Source: Liolophura sinensis (taxonomy: Eukaryota > Mollusca > Polyplacophora > Chitonida > Chitonidae). Taken from it: a stretch of DNA of 64,000 nucleotides. Positions 12,515 to 24,300 of the stretch are shown here, in pieces. The notes below the pieces were generated by a model. The model did not search any database and was not told where the DNA came from. It was given only the letters and a program-made list of their open reading frames with translations. The DNA lies in contig NC_088295.1 in assembly GCF_032854445.1 (NCBI RefSeq), positions 28,693,385-28,757,384 of the forward strand. Direction: 5' to 3'. The position numbers were made by a program, and so were the translations under genes. Positions within the stretch are counted from its first letter, which is position 1; every line of letters starts with the position of its first letter.

Positions 12515-13840
12515 CTTCTTAACCGTCAACCTTTTCCCCCTAGACCTTTGTCAGCATTCTCGTATGGCTGTCACTGGCATGATGCTAGGAAAATTAACGT
12601 CATCCTGATTATGATCGAAATTAACAGCGTTAACTGTTTCATGTGTATTAATCTTTCTGAAGGCTCAAGAAAAGAGAATAACAGCAAAAGTATTTCATCC
12701 CATAATTTTATTTTATTTTGTTGGTCACATATCTGTGCAGAAATCGCTAACATTCCACCTACAGCTGAAAAAAAGCCACAAATCCGACCATCGCGCGTCA
12801 ATGAGCACAGCTTTACCGACATTTCTCTTGATAAGATATGTTTAAAAATTACTTGTGCTCTAACGGGTTTCAAAGGGCCTATCACTATGATGTTGTTGAA
12901 AAAACTCCGTGCCTGAGGTCACATAAAGAAGACAAGCTCCCCTGCTGTTCTTGACAAATTGTTCCTTCTGGCTTGGCCAATTACTACGGCGTCACGATGC
13001 ATACAGAAGACAGGTTTGCGCACGGGGCTTTCTTAACACAACAACATGGGACGCCTGGAGAAAAACGGTGGTCGGCCTCCCTCCCATTTACATTTTATTT
13101 CATTCAGGCAAAAAGGCGCTTGAATTTTGTCGGCATTCAATTTGGTGTGTAAAAGAGCGTGAAAAAGGCGACAAACATGGTGGCCCCCCATGGTTTCGAA
13201 GTCGGGAATCAGAGGTTTACGTTCTGCCCCCAAACAATACACGATGAAGTTAAGGAGTATAGGAAGACAGGGTCATAAATGACCTTGTGGGCAAGTCAAC
13301 CCGACAACTTCGCCTAAGTATCCACTTACAATCCAGGCGCAGGTGCCCAGTCAAAACTATCTTGGCACAAATCCTTGAGGTATGTAATTTACACAGCGAT
13401 TATATAGCCCGCTCGTGGCTATATAATAATTCTCATCATAAAACTTCACAATCGGTGAGACAAGACGCGAGTTAAATGTGCCACATGATTATAATACGGC
13501 TTCTGTAGAATTTTATCATCTCCCCACCCAGCCTATCTGACAGTCTTAGCTACCAAGCATTCTGCTCAGTTCGAGGAGCATAGTTGATTTGCTCGTGTTC
13601 GTTTCTTTATTTGATTGCAGTTTAACGCTAAACTCAAGAAACTTATTTATAAGATTGTAAGATTCGTTCACTAAACCTGCTGGATTTTATAACCCGGCAG
13701 TTATCATTACTGATAAACTTTTCCACGATAGATGACTTATTGATGAAAGACAAGTTAATGAACTCAAGTCGGCCGCACGATCGTTAACCGAGTCGCCGTT
13801 TTCGCAGGAAAAGTACCTACCGGTAATTGGTATGTCATAT
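12515..13840. other. Intergenic; possible conserved noncoding block at about 12,640-13,255
   Basis: No gene recognised. The part from about 12,640 to 13,255 is non-repetitive and GC-balanced, with strings such as ggccaattactacggcgtca and gtgtgtaaaagagcgtg. Overlapping ORFs on both strands (12,548-12,916 plus, 12,571-12,885 minus) lack recognisable protein features. A regulatory element is one possibility; an unrecognised exon is another. Confidence 0.3.
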
Positions 13841-14005
13841 ATTTATTTATTTATTTGATTGGTGTTTTACGCCGTACTCAAGAATATTTCACTTATAGGC
13901 CTACTATGGTGGGGGGAAACACAAGACAATGCGCAGGTTGCTGTCAGACCTTCCCACGTGCGGTCTGAGGGGATTTGAACTCACAGCGACCACGTTGGTG
14001 GGTGT
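13841..14005 (-). mobile_element. SINE family A copy
   Basis: The copy starts with the ATTTATTTATTTATTTGATT tail complement, then gtgttttacgccgtactc, and runs to the B-box complement (ggatttgaactcacag). It is minus-strand, missing part of the body and the head's 5' end. Confidence 0.8.
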
Positions 14006-14865
14006 CATATATCGGGGGAAGGAAGTTATCTGTAATACACTTTATGAAACGGAAACCCCAAGCACCCAGCGACTCGGGCACTGTTGGCCGCTTACTACCA
14101 CCAAAGCCTTAGAAGAGCAGAGGGAGAGAGAATCTCCAGGATTCCCTGAACAAGGCTGACCTCGTGCTTCCTAGTAATTGAAAAACAAACTCGGCCACGA
14201 TCTACATAGCCTTTTGCTGAATTCCAGTTCGGTACAGTTTTGACATGAAACACCCAAATTACTCAAGAGCCCATCAAGAAGTTTAAGCGGATATGCTTAA
14301 GGAGTTAATCAAGTTTTTGTTTGCCAGGGTATTTTACACTCGTTCGATCACTTCCCAGCTTCTGGCATAAAATACAAATATCAAAAGATCACAAGGTCTT
14401 GAACACTGTTCGTTCCGTAGAGATAAATATATCATATGAACGACATTACCTCGTTACATTCACGCACAACACGTACATGTTCGAATAGACGATTCTGTAG
14501 CCACCTTAAAATATTACATAAGTTCAGGAAATATAAATAACACTTTCATGGTAAAATAGAATATATTCTTTAATGGCTAGAATAAGATACACAAATGTCC
14601 ATAAAAATGCAACATTGATTAAAAAGCTTTATGGGTAAAATGCACATGACCTTCAAAATTGTCAAACTGCTTCCGGAAATATAATATAAATTTCATGGCT
14701 GAACAGAATGTGCTCTTTAATGTTTACAACAAGATACATGAAACGTCTGTCCCAGGTAAAATTTCCAGGTACATTTCAAATAAATTTTAGTCAAATCTGA
14801 TTGGCCGACCAATGTAATACACACGAACATGTACATCACAAGTTTATCATTAATTGGATATCTAT
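14006..14865. other. Intergenic, nothing recognised
   Basis: AT-rich sequence with no supportable gene. Short phrases such as aaatataaataacactttca and aaatataatataaatttcat recur at roughly 170-base spacing (near 14,530 and 14,678), suggesting an old, decayed duplication. Confidence 0.5.
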
Positions 14866-15172
14866 AATGGATACATCAAAAACATGTCATAAACTGGATA
14901 TCTATAATGGTTACATCAAAAACATGTCATAAACTGGATGTCTGTAATGGATATATCCAAAACGTGTGATAAACTGGATATCTATAAAGGATACATCAAA
15001 AACATTTCATAAACTGGATATCTATAATGGATACATCAAAACATGTCAAACAACTGGATATCTATAATGGATACACCAAGAACATGTCATAAACTGGATA
15101 TCTTTAATGGATACATAAAAAACATGTCATAAACAACTGGATATCTATAATGGATACATCAAAAACATGTCG
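14866..15172. repeat. 40-bp minisatellite, about 8 copies
   Basis: The unit is ataaactggatatctataat followed by ggatacatcaaaaacatgtc. Copies differ by a few substitutions and small indels. Confidence 0.9.
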
Positions 15173-15299
15173 TACACACAGACATATCACAGATTCAATT
15201 GGCTAGCAACCTTGCTGGCAAAACAAATATATACCAAACTAACATACTTGTACTTACATGTACATGGATATACTTTATTTCTTATTATACCAAACATAA

Positions 15300-15470
15300 C
15301 ATAGGGGCCTCCAGATGTATGTGGAAAGGTGTACCAGCAACCCAATAGTCGTGTGTTTCCCCTGCACTCTTCCTGGTTTTCTCCCACCATAATGCTGGCC
15401 GCCGATGCATAAGTGAAATATTCTTGAATACAGTGTAAAACACCACACAAATAAATAATAAATAAACATA
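15300..15470 (+). mobile_element. SINE family A copy, internally deleted
   Basis: The copy keeps ggggcctcc from the head, jumps to the middle of the body, and ends with gctggccgccgatgcataag, gaaatattcttgaat and an AAATAAATAATAAAT tail. Confidence 0.8.
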
Positions 15471-15790
15471 ACAGATGGAATTACAAAAATAAACATATAT
15501 CGGTATGTGTAAAACTATTAATATAGTATCAGTCCACCTGTTGCATATATTTGAACAAATTAATTATTGACGAGTTTTAAACAGGAAAGTGAGATATTAC
15601 ATGGTTCCTGCAATTAAATATAAAAAGGATTGCTGTTTTACTTATCACAGCCTATGATTGTACAAAAGGTTGTACACATATTTACAAAAGGAACAAGAAA
15701 GCACAACAAGTTAACATTTGGAAGATGTAACAAAAGTAAAAAGAAACACAGAGCAGGATGTTCAAAAACAGCAAACACACAGGAAATGGC

Positions 15791-15796
15791 TTTAAT
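15791..15796 (-). terminator. Candidate PARP4 polyadenylation signal (ATTAAA)
   Basis: ATTAAA on the minus strand lies about 85 nt downstream of the PARP4 stop codon. It is followed at about 10-25 nt by a GU-rich stretch (cctgtgtgtttgctg), the usual downstream element. A canonical AATAAA occurs only further away, near 15,274. Confidence 0.5.
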
Positions 15797-15879
15797 ACTT
15801 GTACTGTTGTTTTTGATGGGACTTTTTCGGCCACGTGATTGGACATTGCTTGGCATCCTTCAGGAAAAAGTGCCTATGA

Positions 15880-18800
15880 TTACATAATAAATCCCAACAT
15901 CTGTGCTGCTGCTTCTTCCCAGTTACTCCCCAGTTCCAACTGAGAATAAAGTAAAACGTGATCTTTATCCACCTTCAACACAAACTTCCCTGCCAGCAAG
16001 ATGGAATCTGTAAACTTTTGACACTTTGGATGTCCTTTCAAGGCAGCTGAGAGTTTCTTCAATATGGCAGCCAAAGACAGCTCCTCCAGGAATTGGGATC
16101 TTGTCACTGGAAATGTTGTGGAGGTCAACAGATCCAGCAGCACTAGCAGAGCCATCATGGTCGCCAATACACACATGACCTTCTCACCAACCATTTTACC
16201 TGTGAATTAAAACAAACCACTGTTACAATTAACAGTGAAAATACTGGATAAGGTATTTTCATATTAATCTCGTTTGTTATTTATTTATTTATTTGATTGG
16301 TGTATAATGCGGTTCTCAAGAATATTTTACTGGGAAGAAACAGAGCAGAACCCAGGGGAAACCCACGATCATCCCCAGGTTGCTGGCAGACCTTCCCAAA
16401 TACGGCCGGAAAGGAAGCCAGTGAGAGCTGGACTTAAACTCACAGCTACTGTAATGGTGAAAGGCACCTGGGTCATTGCACCATGCTGGCATGCTAACCA
16501 CCTCTAACCATGAGATCAAATCATCAAAACAATATTTATGGTTCCTTGTAACTAGCATTTTACTGATTTATTTATTTATTTCACTGGTGTTTTACACTGT
16601 ATTCATGAATATATCACTCATGTGATGGCAGGCGGCATTATGGTGGAAGGAAACCGGGTGGAGCAGTATTCAGGTTGGAGCTGGAAAAGCTTAAAGTGAA
16701 CATAAAGTCAAGCACTAAAGCTAAATTAATTCATAACATAGTGTTCCACAAATGTTCAAAAAATATTTACAAAATTCTACACTGGTTATCAACAAAATAA
16801 ATAGCAAACAATAGTCAGTACCTAGCCACACATTTGTTGACACCATTTTGCCATGTTATAGTTATCCAGAGTGACAAAACCTAGGAGCTCTCCCGTACCA
16901 TCCATATGAAACAATGTGACAAAGAGAAAACACAAACAAAAACGCCTGATACCCAACCAAAGAGTATCGACTCTGTTCTGTGTTCAAGGGGCCCATGTTT
17001 CTTTTGGTTTTGCACTCTGTCAGGGCGATGTTTGTGGACACAAGAGTCATGTTTCAGCGATTTTGCTTGTCCTCCTCCTGCATGGGTGTAAGCATTTGGC
17101 CTAGCTGATTGTACCGACAGGGAATTACTGAACATAGCAGGACCTTCTGACTGATAACAGACCCTTTCATTCAGATTTTGGGAAGATATTTTCGTAATAA
17201 ATCAGACTTTGCTAAGGATAAACAATGCAAAGTCATAATATTTTTCTTCAAACAATGACTCTCCCAAGGCAGTTTTCTTGCCAGCTCACCCTGACAAGTT
17301 AATGCAGTATGCTGCCAAACATGGGCATAAATGTGTGGTTCAAAATCCATCAGTTTAACGCTTAGACTAACTCCAAAATCCAATTTATTGCAATGACATC
17401 TGCCTATCCACTAGAAAAACCATACTGACAATCGAGATCTAATAGGTTTTTTGACGCGACCCTCAATTATCACATGACTCTTTCAGCGCTAGTTATTGGC
17501 CAAGTTCATAAGGGTTTCTACAAATGGCTATTCGGTGTGAATTGTACGTCAGTACCATATCCCCAATGTTGAACTCCATCTTCTCGACTTTCACAACTTA
17601 ACAGAATTTTTTTACATATTTTTCTGTAATAACTGTGACCTACATCATTTTTTCTATGTATTTATTGTGACAAACTTTATGTTCACTTTAAAGGCTTTCA
17701 GGGATATGGAAACAAAGGAGGGCAGCTAACTCCACTCTATTATTAAAGGCAGATGGGTTTTGGTCTTTGCATTAGGGACATATGATGAATGAGGTGGTTG
17801 GCTTGCTTTGTCTGTATAACTGGTATTTCCTGAGATGAAATACATATTAAAGTGAAGCGTCCAAACATGTAAAACTTGTAATTGTAGTTTACATTTATAT
17901 TTTTATATGGCTTATTAATTTTCCATCTAAAAATGTTCAAAGAGTACATTATACTGTACATGCATGTATATACTAATGTGTTCTTACAAATGCTGCTACA
18001 TGCATATCTACACAGGTTAATCTGAAAAACTCATCTAAAAGGAAACATGGAAAACAATACAGAATCACTTTTTACCTCAAAGAACAATACAACTAATATA
18101 ATGCAGAAACATTTCCATACCCAGAGACTTCAATCCTGCTTCATTTAACAAGCTGACACACAAATCCTTGTCCACAGCAATCAGATCATTCACTTCTTCA
18201 CTGAACTCCCAATGTCCAGACTGAGAGGAGAAGAGTATTAAAAAAGTGTAGAAATATTCAGAGCTGCAGAAGCAAATGAATCCTATACATATACATCAAA
18301 TCAGCAAATTTTCTTTCCATTTTGTGAGCATTTTAAGGTACTTTACACATGACATAAGATATCACACAAAGCATACTCCTCACAGTGATAGTGATTGCAC
18401 TGATGCATGTTCCCATGTCCTCGTTTTTTTTTTTTTATTATTAACTTACAAAACAGGTCCCTCTTTCACAAAACTTCGTAAATCAGTTTTCGTAACTTTT
18501 TCTGTAAAAGATGTTGCTTTTAAGTGAAATCATTTACAAGAAAATTTTCGATAAACTGATAATGAAGTTTTGTCACAGGGGACCCAAGATCATAAAGTCC
18601 AACGTCAATATAATACCACACTAGTTATACACAAATTACATCTGTCACACAAATTACAGGCTGCTACCTGCAACCATTAAGGACTTAATTAACCATTACG
18701 TATGATTACTTTAATTCATACAGACAGACACGCAGACAGACATACTACACATCTACAGCATACCAAAGACAACAGGCAAGTTTGGTTTTCGTTCAAGAAA

Positions 18801-21369
18801 CCACTGCAAAAGATTCTTTTATTGCTGAGTACTGATGGGAAACAAAGAGGCTGACAAACACTTACATGTATGAAACTTTACAGATTAAAAGTTTTAGACA
18901 CGAATTAGTGTTTAGCATTATCACGACACAAGTTCCTGACTCAACGAAAATCCTAATAAAATTTCTTTCACATGAACCTGTGCTTGTTATACAGTCTGAG
19001 TATGGCTCTATCCTTTTCATATCTGTCTTGTATCCTCTACTGACAGATATCAACAACATGAAGACAGGGGTGAGACAACCACTGACTGGATGAAAGCTGG
19101 ATCTGTCTTGTATCCTCTACTGACAGATATCAACAACATCAAGACAGGGGTGAGACAACCACTGACTGGATGAAAGCTGGATCTGTCTTGTATCCTCTAC
19201 TGACAGATATCAACAACACCAAGACAGGGGTGAGACAACCACTGACTGGATGAAAGCTGGATCTGTCTTGTATCCTCTACTGACAGATATCAACAACACC
19301 AAGACAGAAGTGAGACAACCACTGACTGGATGAAAGCTGGATCTGTCTTGTATCCTCTACTGACAGATATCAACAACACAAGGACAGAAGTGAGACAACC
19401 ACTGACTGGATGAAAGCTGGATCTGTCTTGTATCCTCTACTGACAGATATCAACAACATGAAGACAGGGGTGAGACAACCACTGACTGGATGAAAGCTGG
19501 ATCTGTCTTGTATCCTCTACTGACAGATATCAACAACATCAAGACAGGGGTGAGACAACCACTGACTGGATGAAAGCTGGATCTGTCTTGTATCCTCTAC
19601 TGACAGATATCAACAACACCAAGACAGGGGTGAGACAACCACTGACTGGATGAAAGCTGGTTTCTATTTCCATGCAAAAAACATTTTCATTGGCCAAGTT
19701 CCATGGAAAACACATCTATTTCTTGAGCAGTTCAGATTACTCTTGCAGCCAAAGGATGTGCTCAACAGTCATCATGCACAACCCTTAAAACTGTGAAAAT
19801 ACTATCCTCACAATTATGATTGGAAGCGACACAGCACAGATTTAATCAGAATCTGAGATCAGGCCATCTAATTTCCAGTTTTCTCCTACTTTCCCTATCT
19901 GTCCTGTGTTAATTTTGTCAAAATAGGGCATCTCAAAGAGATACCTGCTAGCTAAACCTATGAGACACAGTACCTACTAGTATCTGTCACTTGTTAAATT
20001 GACTATACAACTCTTCCTACACTCAAGACATGACACAAATAATTGAGAAAAAAAACAAAAACAAAAAAAAAAAAACATGACAAAAACAGATTTTACCTTT
20101 TTCTGGGCAGCAAAGAGTTTCTCTAAATTATGTTGAGACAAAGTTGGTGTTCCACATCTCACAATGAATCGTTTCTGACTCAAAATCTTTGTCTGACCAC
20201 AATTTTCTGGAGGCCACGCTACCACGAATAAATAAAAAAAATAAATGTTGGTAATTGCAATATAAAGTGGGCCGTGGCCTGGGTCATTCAATCCCTAGGA
20301 CACATATGGTGGGGATTCAAATCTGGCCTTAGAAATTTGTAGAATACCATGCTCTCACTTGTATGATTATTTGTCTAAGATACATTGAGGACCCTTGTCT
20401 TTAGTACATGTACATTGCAAATGGGAAAATTCATGAGTAACTTGAAAAGGGTTGGTGGTTTTCACTGGACACTTTGGTAGCCTCCACCTGTTAAGTTAAC
20501 AATCATCATATACTAGTAAATGCAAACTTCTCAGGCAGGGCACCAAACAAGAATAAAATAAATAAATGTAATATGGACCTGAAGAAGTGAAGGTGTAATA
20601 AACTTAGATACCCTGTTTAGGCTGCAAAAGGGTTAAATGTTAAATCACAGTCTGTGTTTAATTTTCAATGCCTTCAAAGGTTTACAATACATGTATGTAA
20701 AAGTTTGGCGTTTGCAATAAACTTTATATGGACTCTAGATTGATACTGTTCTTCTGTAAGGTCAGGACATTTACAAATTAGCAATGTGTAAAGTAGCATG
20801 TACAACTGCCTAACACAGAGCTAGATACATGTAGCTTTCTGGTGGATAAGAGTTGAAAGTAAAAATATCTCCCCATTCAGGGATCAACAAAGTCATCGCA
20901 AAGGCCAAAGATAATAATATGGCCACAGGATGTTAAACTTTCATCACAAAATTTAACCAGTACTTTAATAAACAGTACCAGCAAATTAGACAACTGTTCA
21001 TAAAAAGTTAATCATGAACTATCATACAAAGCACCATATCCATTTTGAGTCTCTGTTAAGATGACACAGGGAGTAAGATGTGCTGTTTTTTTCTTCAAAG
21101 TTTCCAGAAAAGGGGTAGTACAGACATACAAACATCTACTTGAATGCTCTTACCTGTATTACCCGACATGTCAATCAGGTCCCCTATATCATCTAGAACT
21201 GACAACAGGTGCGAGGTTTCCTTTATTGACCACTGGTGACAGACAAACTCCCGCAGAGACTGCAGCTGATGGCCTTCCATGTTCAAGTTTTGTTTTGCCT
21301 GGAGAAGTCTTTTGGTCTGTTCCATTCTCTCAGCAAGGGATGTCAGGTCATGTTTTACGCCATGAAAAC
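15880..21369 (-). CDS. PARP4: PARP4 exons 27-30: C-terminal MVP-interaction-like region
   Basis: Exons 21369-21154, 20206-20097, 18220-18121 and 16199-15880. Exon 27 is helical (HDLTSLAERMEQTKRLLQAK). The last three encode KKSGHWEFSEEVNDLI, LNEAGLKSLG, EKVMCVLATMMALLVLLDLL and the terminal LELGSNWEEAAAQMLGF before a TAA. These align well with the human C-terminus (DGFWKLTPELG, KQKGIQSLG, LLDLIATMLVLQF, LELGNDWDSATKQLLG), the region known to bind major vault protein. This match is the strongest evidence that the gene is PARP4 rather than another VIT-vWA protein. The protein ends shortly after the LLG-equivalent, lacking the short vertebrate tail. Exon 28 uses the acceptor ending CCTCCAG; the nearer GGTCAG would break frame. 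Confidence 0.92.
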
Positions 21370-24300
21370 CTGTAACAATCCGATACTACACATTTTTAAT
21401 ATATGTACATAATATAAAGAATTAGTGTAACCATCATTTATTAAAGTACATATATTTGTAACAGAATTACAATCTTGAAATTTGATGATAAAAAACATTA
21501 AGAATAAAAATTAAAGTATAATGCTAGTACCTTCCTTAACCCTTCAAAAAACAAGGAAATATTTAAAGGGGAAATCATGAAAGAAAACAAAACAAAAAGA
21601 GCGAAAACACATGGGATATATGTTGTACTGTTTGTATGCAGATATACTCTTAGGAGCTGTATCTACAACATAGAATGATTTTGACTTTCAAAAACCCTAC
21701 CTGTAGAGAGTGAAGCACCTGACAACATGGCCTCAAAGGCATGGAGGTATTCCACCAGTTTGACATAATCCCACTGTTCCTGTATCACATTCTCAAGGCC
21801 TCTTCTATTTGTCTGTTCACTGGTTTCCACCACAGACTCAAATATACCACTTCTTTTAGTGGTCCTTGATTGACAGCTCTTCAGAGTTTTCCCCAATGAT
21901 CTAGCTCGTAGTGTGTTGGATTTCCAAGTATTTGCATGATTTTGTCTGTAGCGACCATCAACCTCTTTTGGCAATTTTAACTTTGAGGGATGCAGTATAG
22001 GTCTGGTTCGTGAACCATGGCTTAGAAATGGGACATGATGTGACAAACTTTTCTGTGGCACACTGTTGGGATGTGCAATATTGCTCCCAAAGCCTTGACC
22101 AAAAGTTTGTCCAGAATGAGTGTTGTTATTGTTATTATGTAGTTTGCCTCTGCCATTAAAAGTAAAATCTGTCAGAGTAGTGAACTGAGCTCTTCCAGCA
22201 GCCCTACCTACATCAAAATTTTTAGTTGAAACATTTCCAAAACCAAATGATTGTGCAGGAGCACTGCCAAAACCAGATGTTTGTGCAGGAGCACTGCCAA
22301 AACCAGATGTTTGTGCAGGAGCACGGCCAAAACTAAATGGTTGTGCAGGAGCACTACCAGAACCAGGTGTTTGTGCAGAAGCACTTCCAAAACCAGATGT
22401 TTGTGCAGGAGCACGGCCAAAACTAAATGATTGTGCAGGAACACTGCCAAAACCAGATGTTTGTGCAGTAGCACTGCCAAAACTAAATGGTTGTGCAGGA
22501 ACACTGCTAAAACCAAATGTCTGAGAAGAACTGCCAAAACCAGATGTTTGTACAGGGGCACTGCCAGAACCTGATGTTTGTGCAGGAGCACTACCAGAAC
22601 CAGATGTTTGTGCAGGAGCACTACCAGAACCAGATGTTTGCGCAACAGCACTGCCAAAGCCAGATGTTTGCACAGGAGCACAGCCAGAACCAGATGTTTG
22701 TGCAGGAGCACTGCCTAAACTGGTTGTCTCAGTCAAACTGTTGGAAATCTGAGCATGATCATTAGCAAATTTGCCCATCTTTGCAGGACTGCTTGCACTT
22801 GAAACAGGGGTCCTATCAGAACTGGTTGCACTACTGCCAAAAGAAAAAGGCTTGCCAGAAGAAGCATTAGAACTGATATGAATAGTACTAAGACTATCAA
22901 TACCACCAGATAAAGCATTAACAGAACTCATAGACTTAGCAGGAGTACTAGAGGATCTGGCAGTTGTACAGGGAGCACTATCAACGCCAGAAGGCTTGGC
23001 CAAAGAACTACTGAAATGCACAGATGGACAGGAAGTCTTTTCAAAATTTAAAGGCTTAGTCCCAGTGGTAGAGCTGGTAATGAAAGTGGGACTGCTCCCA
23101 CAGCTAGTCGTTGTAGAGGGAGTAATATCAACACTAGAAGTCTCAGAAGCAGAACTGGTCTGTGCTAACTTGTTTCCAAACAGGCTTTGAGAACTTCGTA
23201 TGGTGTTAGATTGTGTTACATTGTTGCCAAACAGGCTATGAGAGGGCTGTATGGTGTTAGGCTGTGTTACTTGGTTGCCAAACAGGCTTTGAGAGGGCTG
23301 TAGGGTGTTAGATTGTGAGAGGCTTTGAGAGGGTGGTATGGTGTTGTGCTGTGTTGCTATTTTACCAAACAAACTTTGAGAAGGCTGTGCTTGTACATTG
23401 AGTTGTGCTGCTTTGCTGCCAAACAAACTTTGTGAAGGCTGTACATTGTTAAGCTGTGTTAATTTGTTCTCACACAAAGTTTTATGCAAATATCCACTCT
23501 TGGAAAAGAAATCTGAGTTAGTTCCACAGAGCCCTCTGGAAAACTGAGATGTGCTACCCTCAGATAAACTCTGATTTACAGGATATGTTGGTTTGCAAGT
23601 CAACACATCTTGGGAAGGCTTCTTTTGTTGCAAATGCTTGCTTAAATATCTAGCATTTGATGGTGTAAAATTGTGCATTTTCTTCTGCGAATATCTGTGC
23701 TGACTATCAGATAACTGTGACTGTTCCTCTGAAGATTCACAATGGTTTTGTGAAGAAGTATCTAAGTCAGATGACTGATCTTCTATCTGAAATAAACACA
23801 AAGCAAAAGCACATTCTTACACTTGCACATTAACATATTTCTGCAAACAAATGTTCTAACAAACTCATAAGTAATCTTAAGAATGAAAAGTTTGATTTAA
23901 CTGACAATATCCATGTAGCATCAATATTATCTGATTGTCTATGCATCAATCAACAAGAGTTGAATCTATTCTTGTAGCATGTCTATAGAAACATTGAATA
24001 AGCCTTTACTTCAATTTACGATCCATCCCTCTGCATAAAAGTAAAAATCGCTGGAAACCTTAATTACCCAATGAATTAACAGTACCAACCTCATCAGTGG
24101 CTGCATCACCACTCCTGTTTTCCTCCACTGCAACAAAGCTGGTAAGTGGACACAGGACGTTAAACTCTTTACTCAGCTGTACTATTCTCTCTGTCTTGGA
24201 AAACTTCAACATCTGCAAGCAAAATGTGTGAGTTCATGTAACTATAATCCTTTATCTACTTCTCATCTTCCTAACGCTTTCTGTTCTGTCACAACATATG

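Noticed and set aside
22208-22765. Alternative-frame ORFs (LVLAVLLHKH-type and plus-strand) within PARP4 exon 26
   Set aside because: Shadow frames of the 30-bp coding repeat.
21701-23786. A separate FG-nucleoporin gene
   Set aside because: The exon splices in phase with PARP4 exons on both sides, and human PARP4 has a low-complexity region at the same position.
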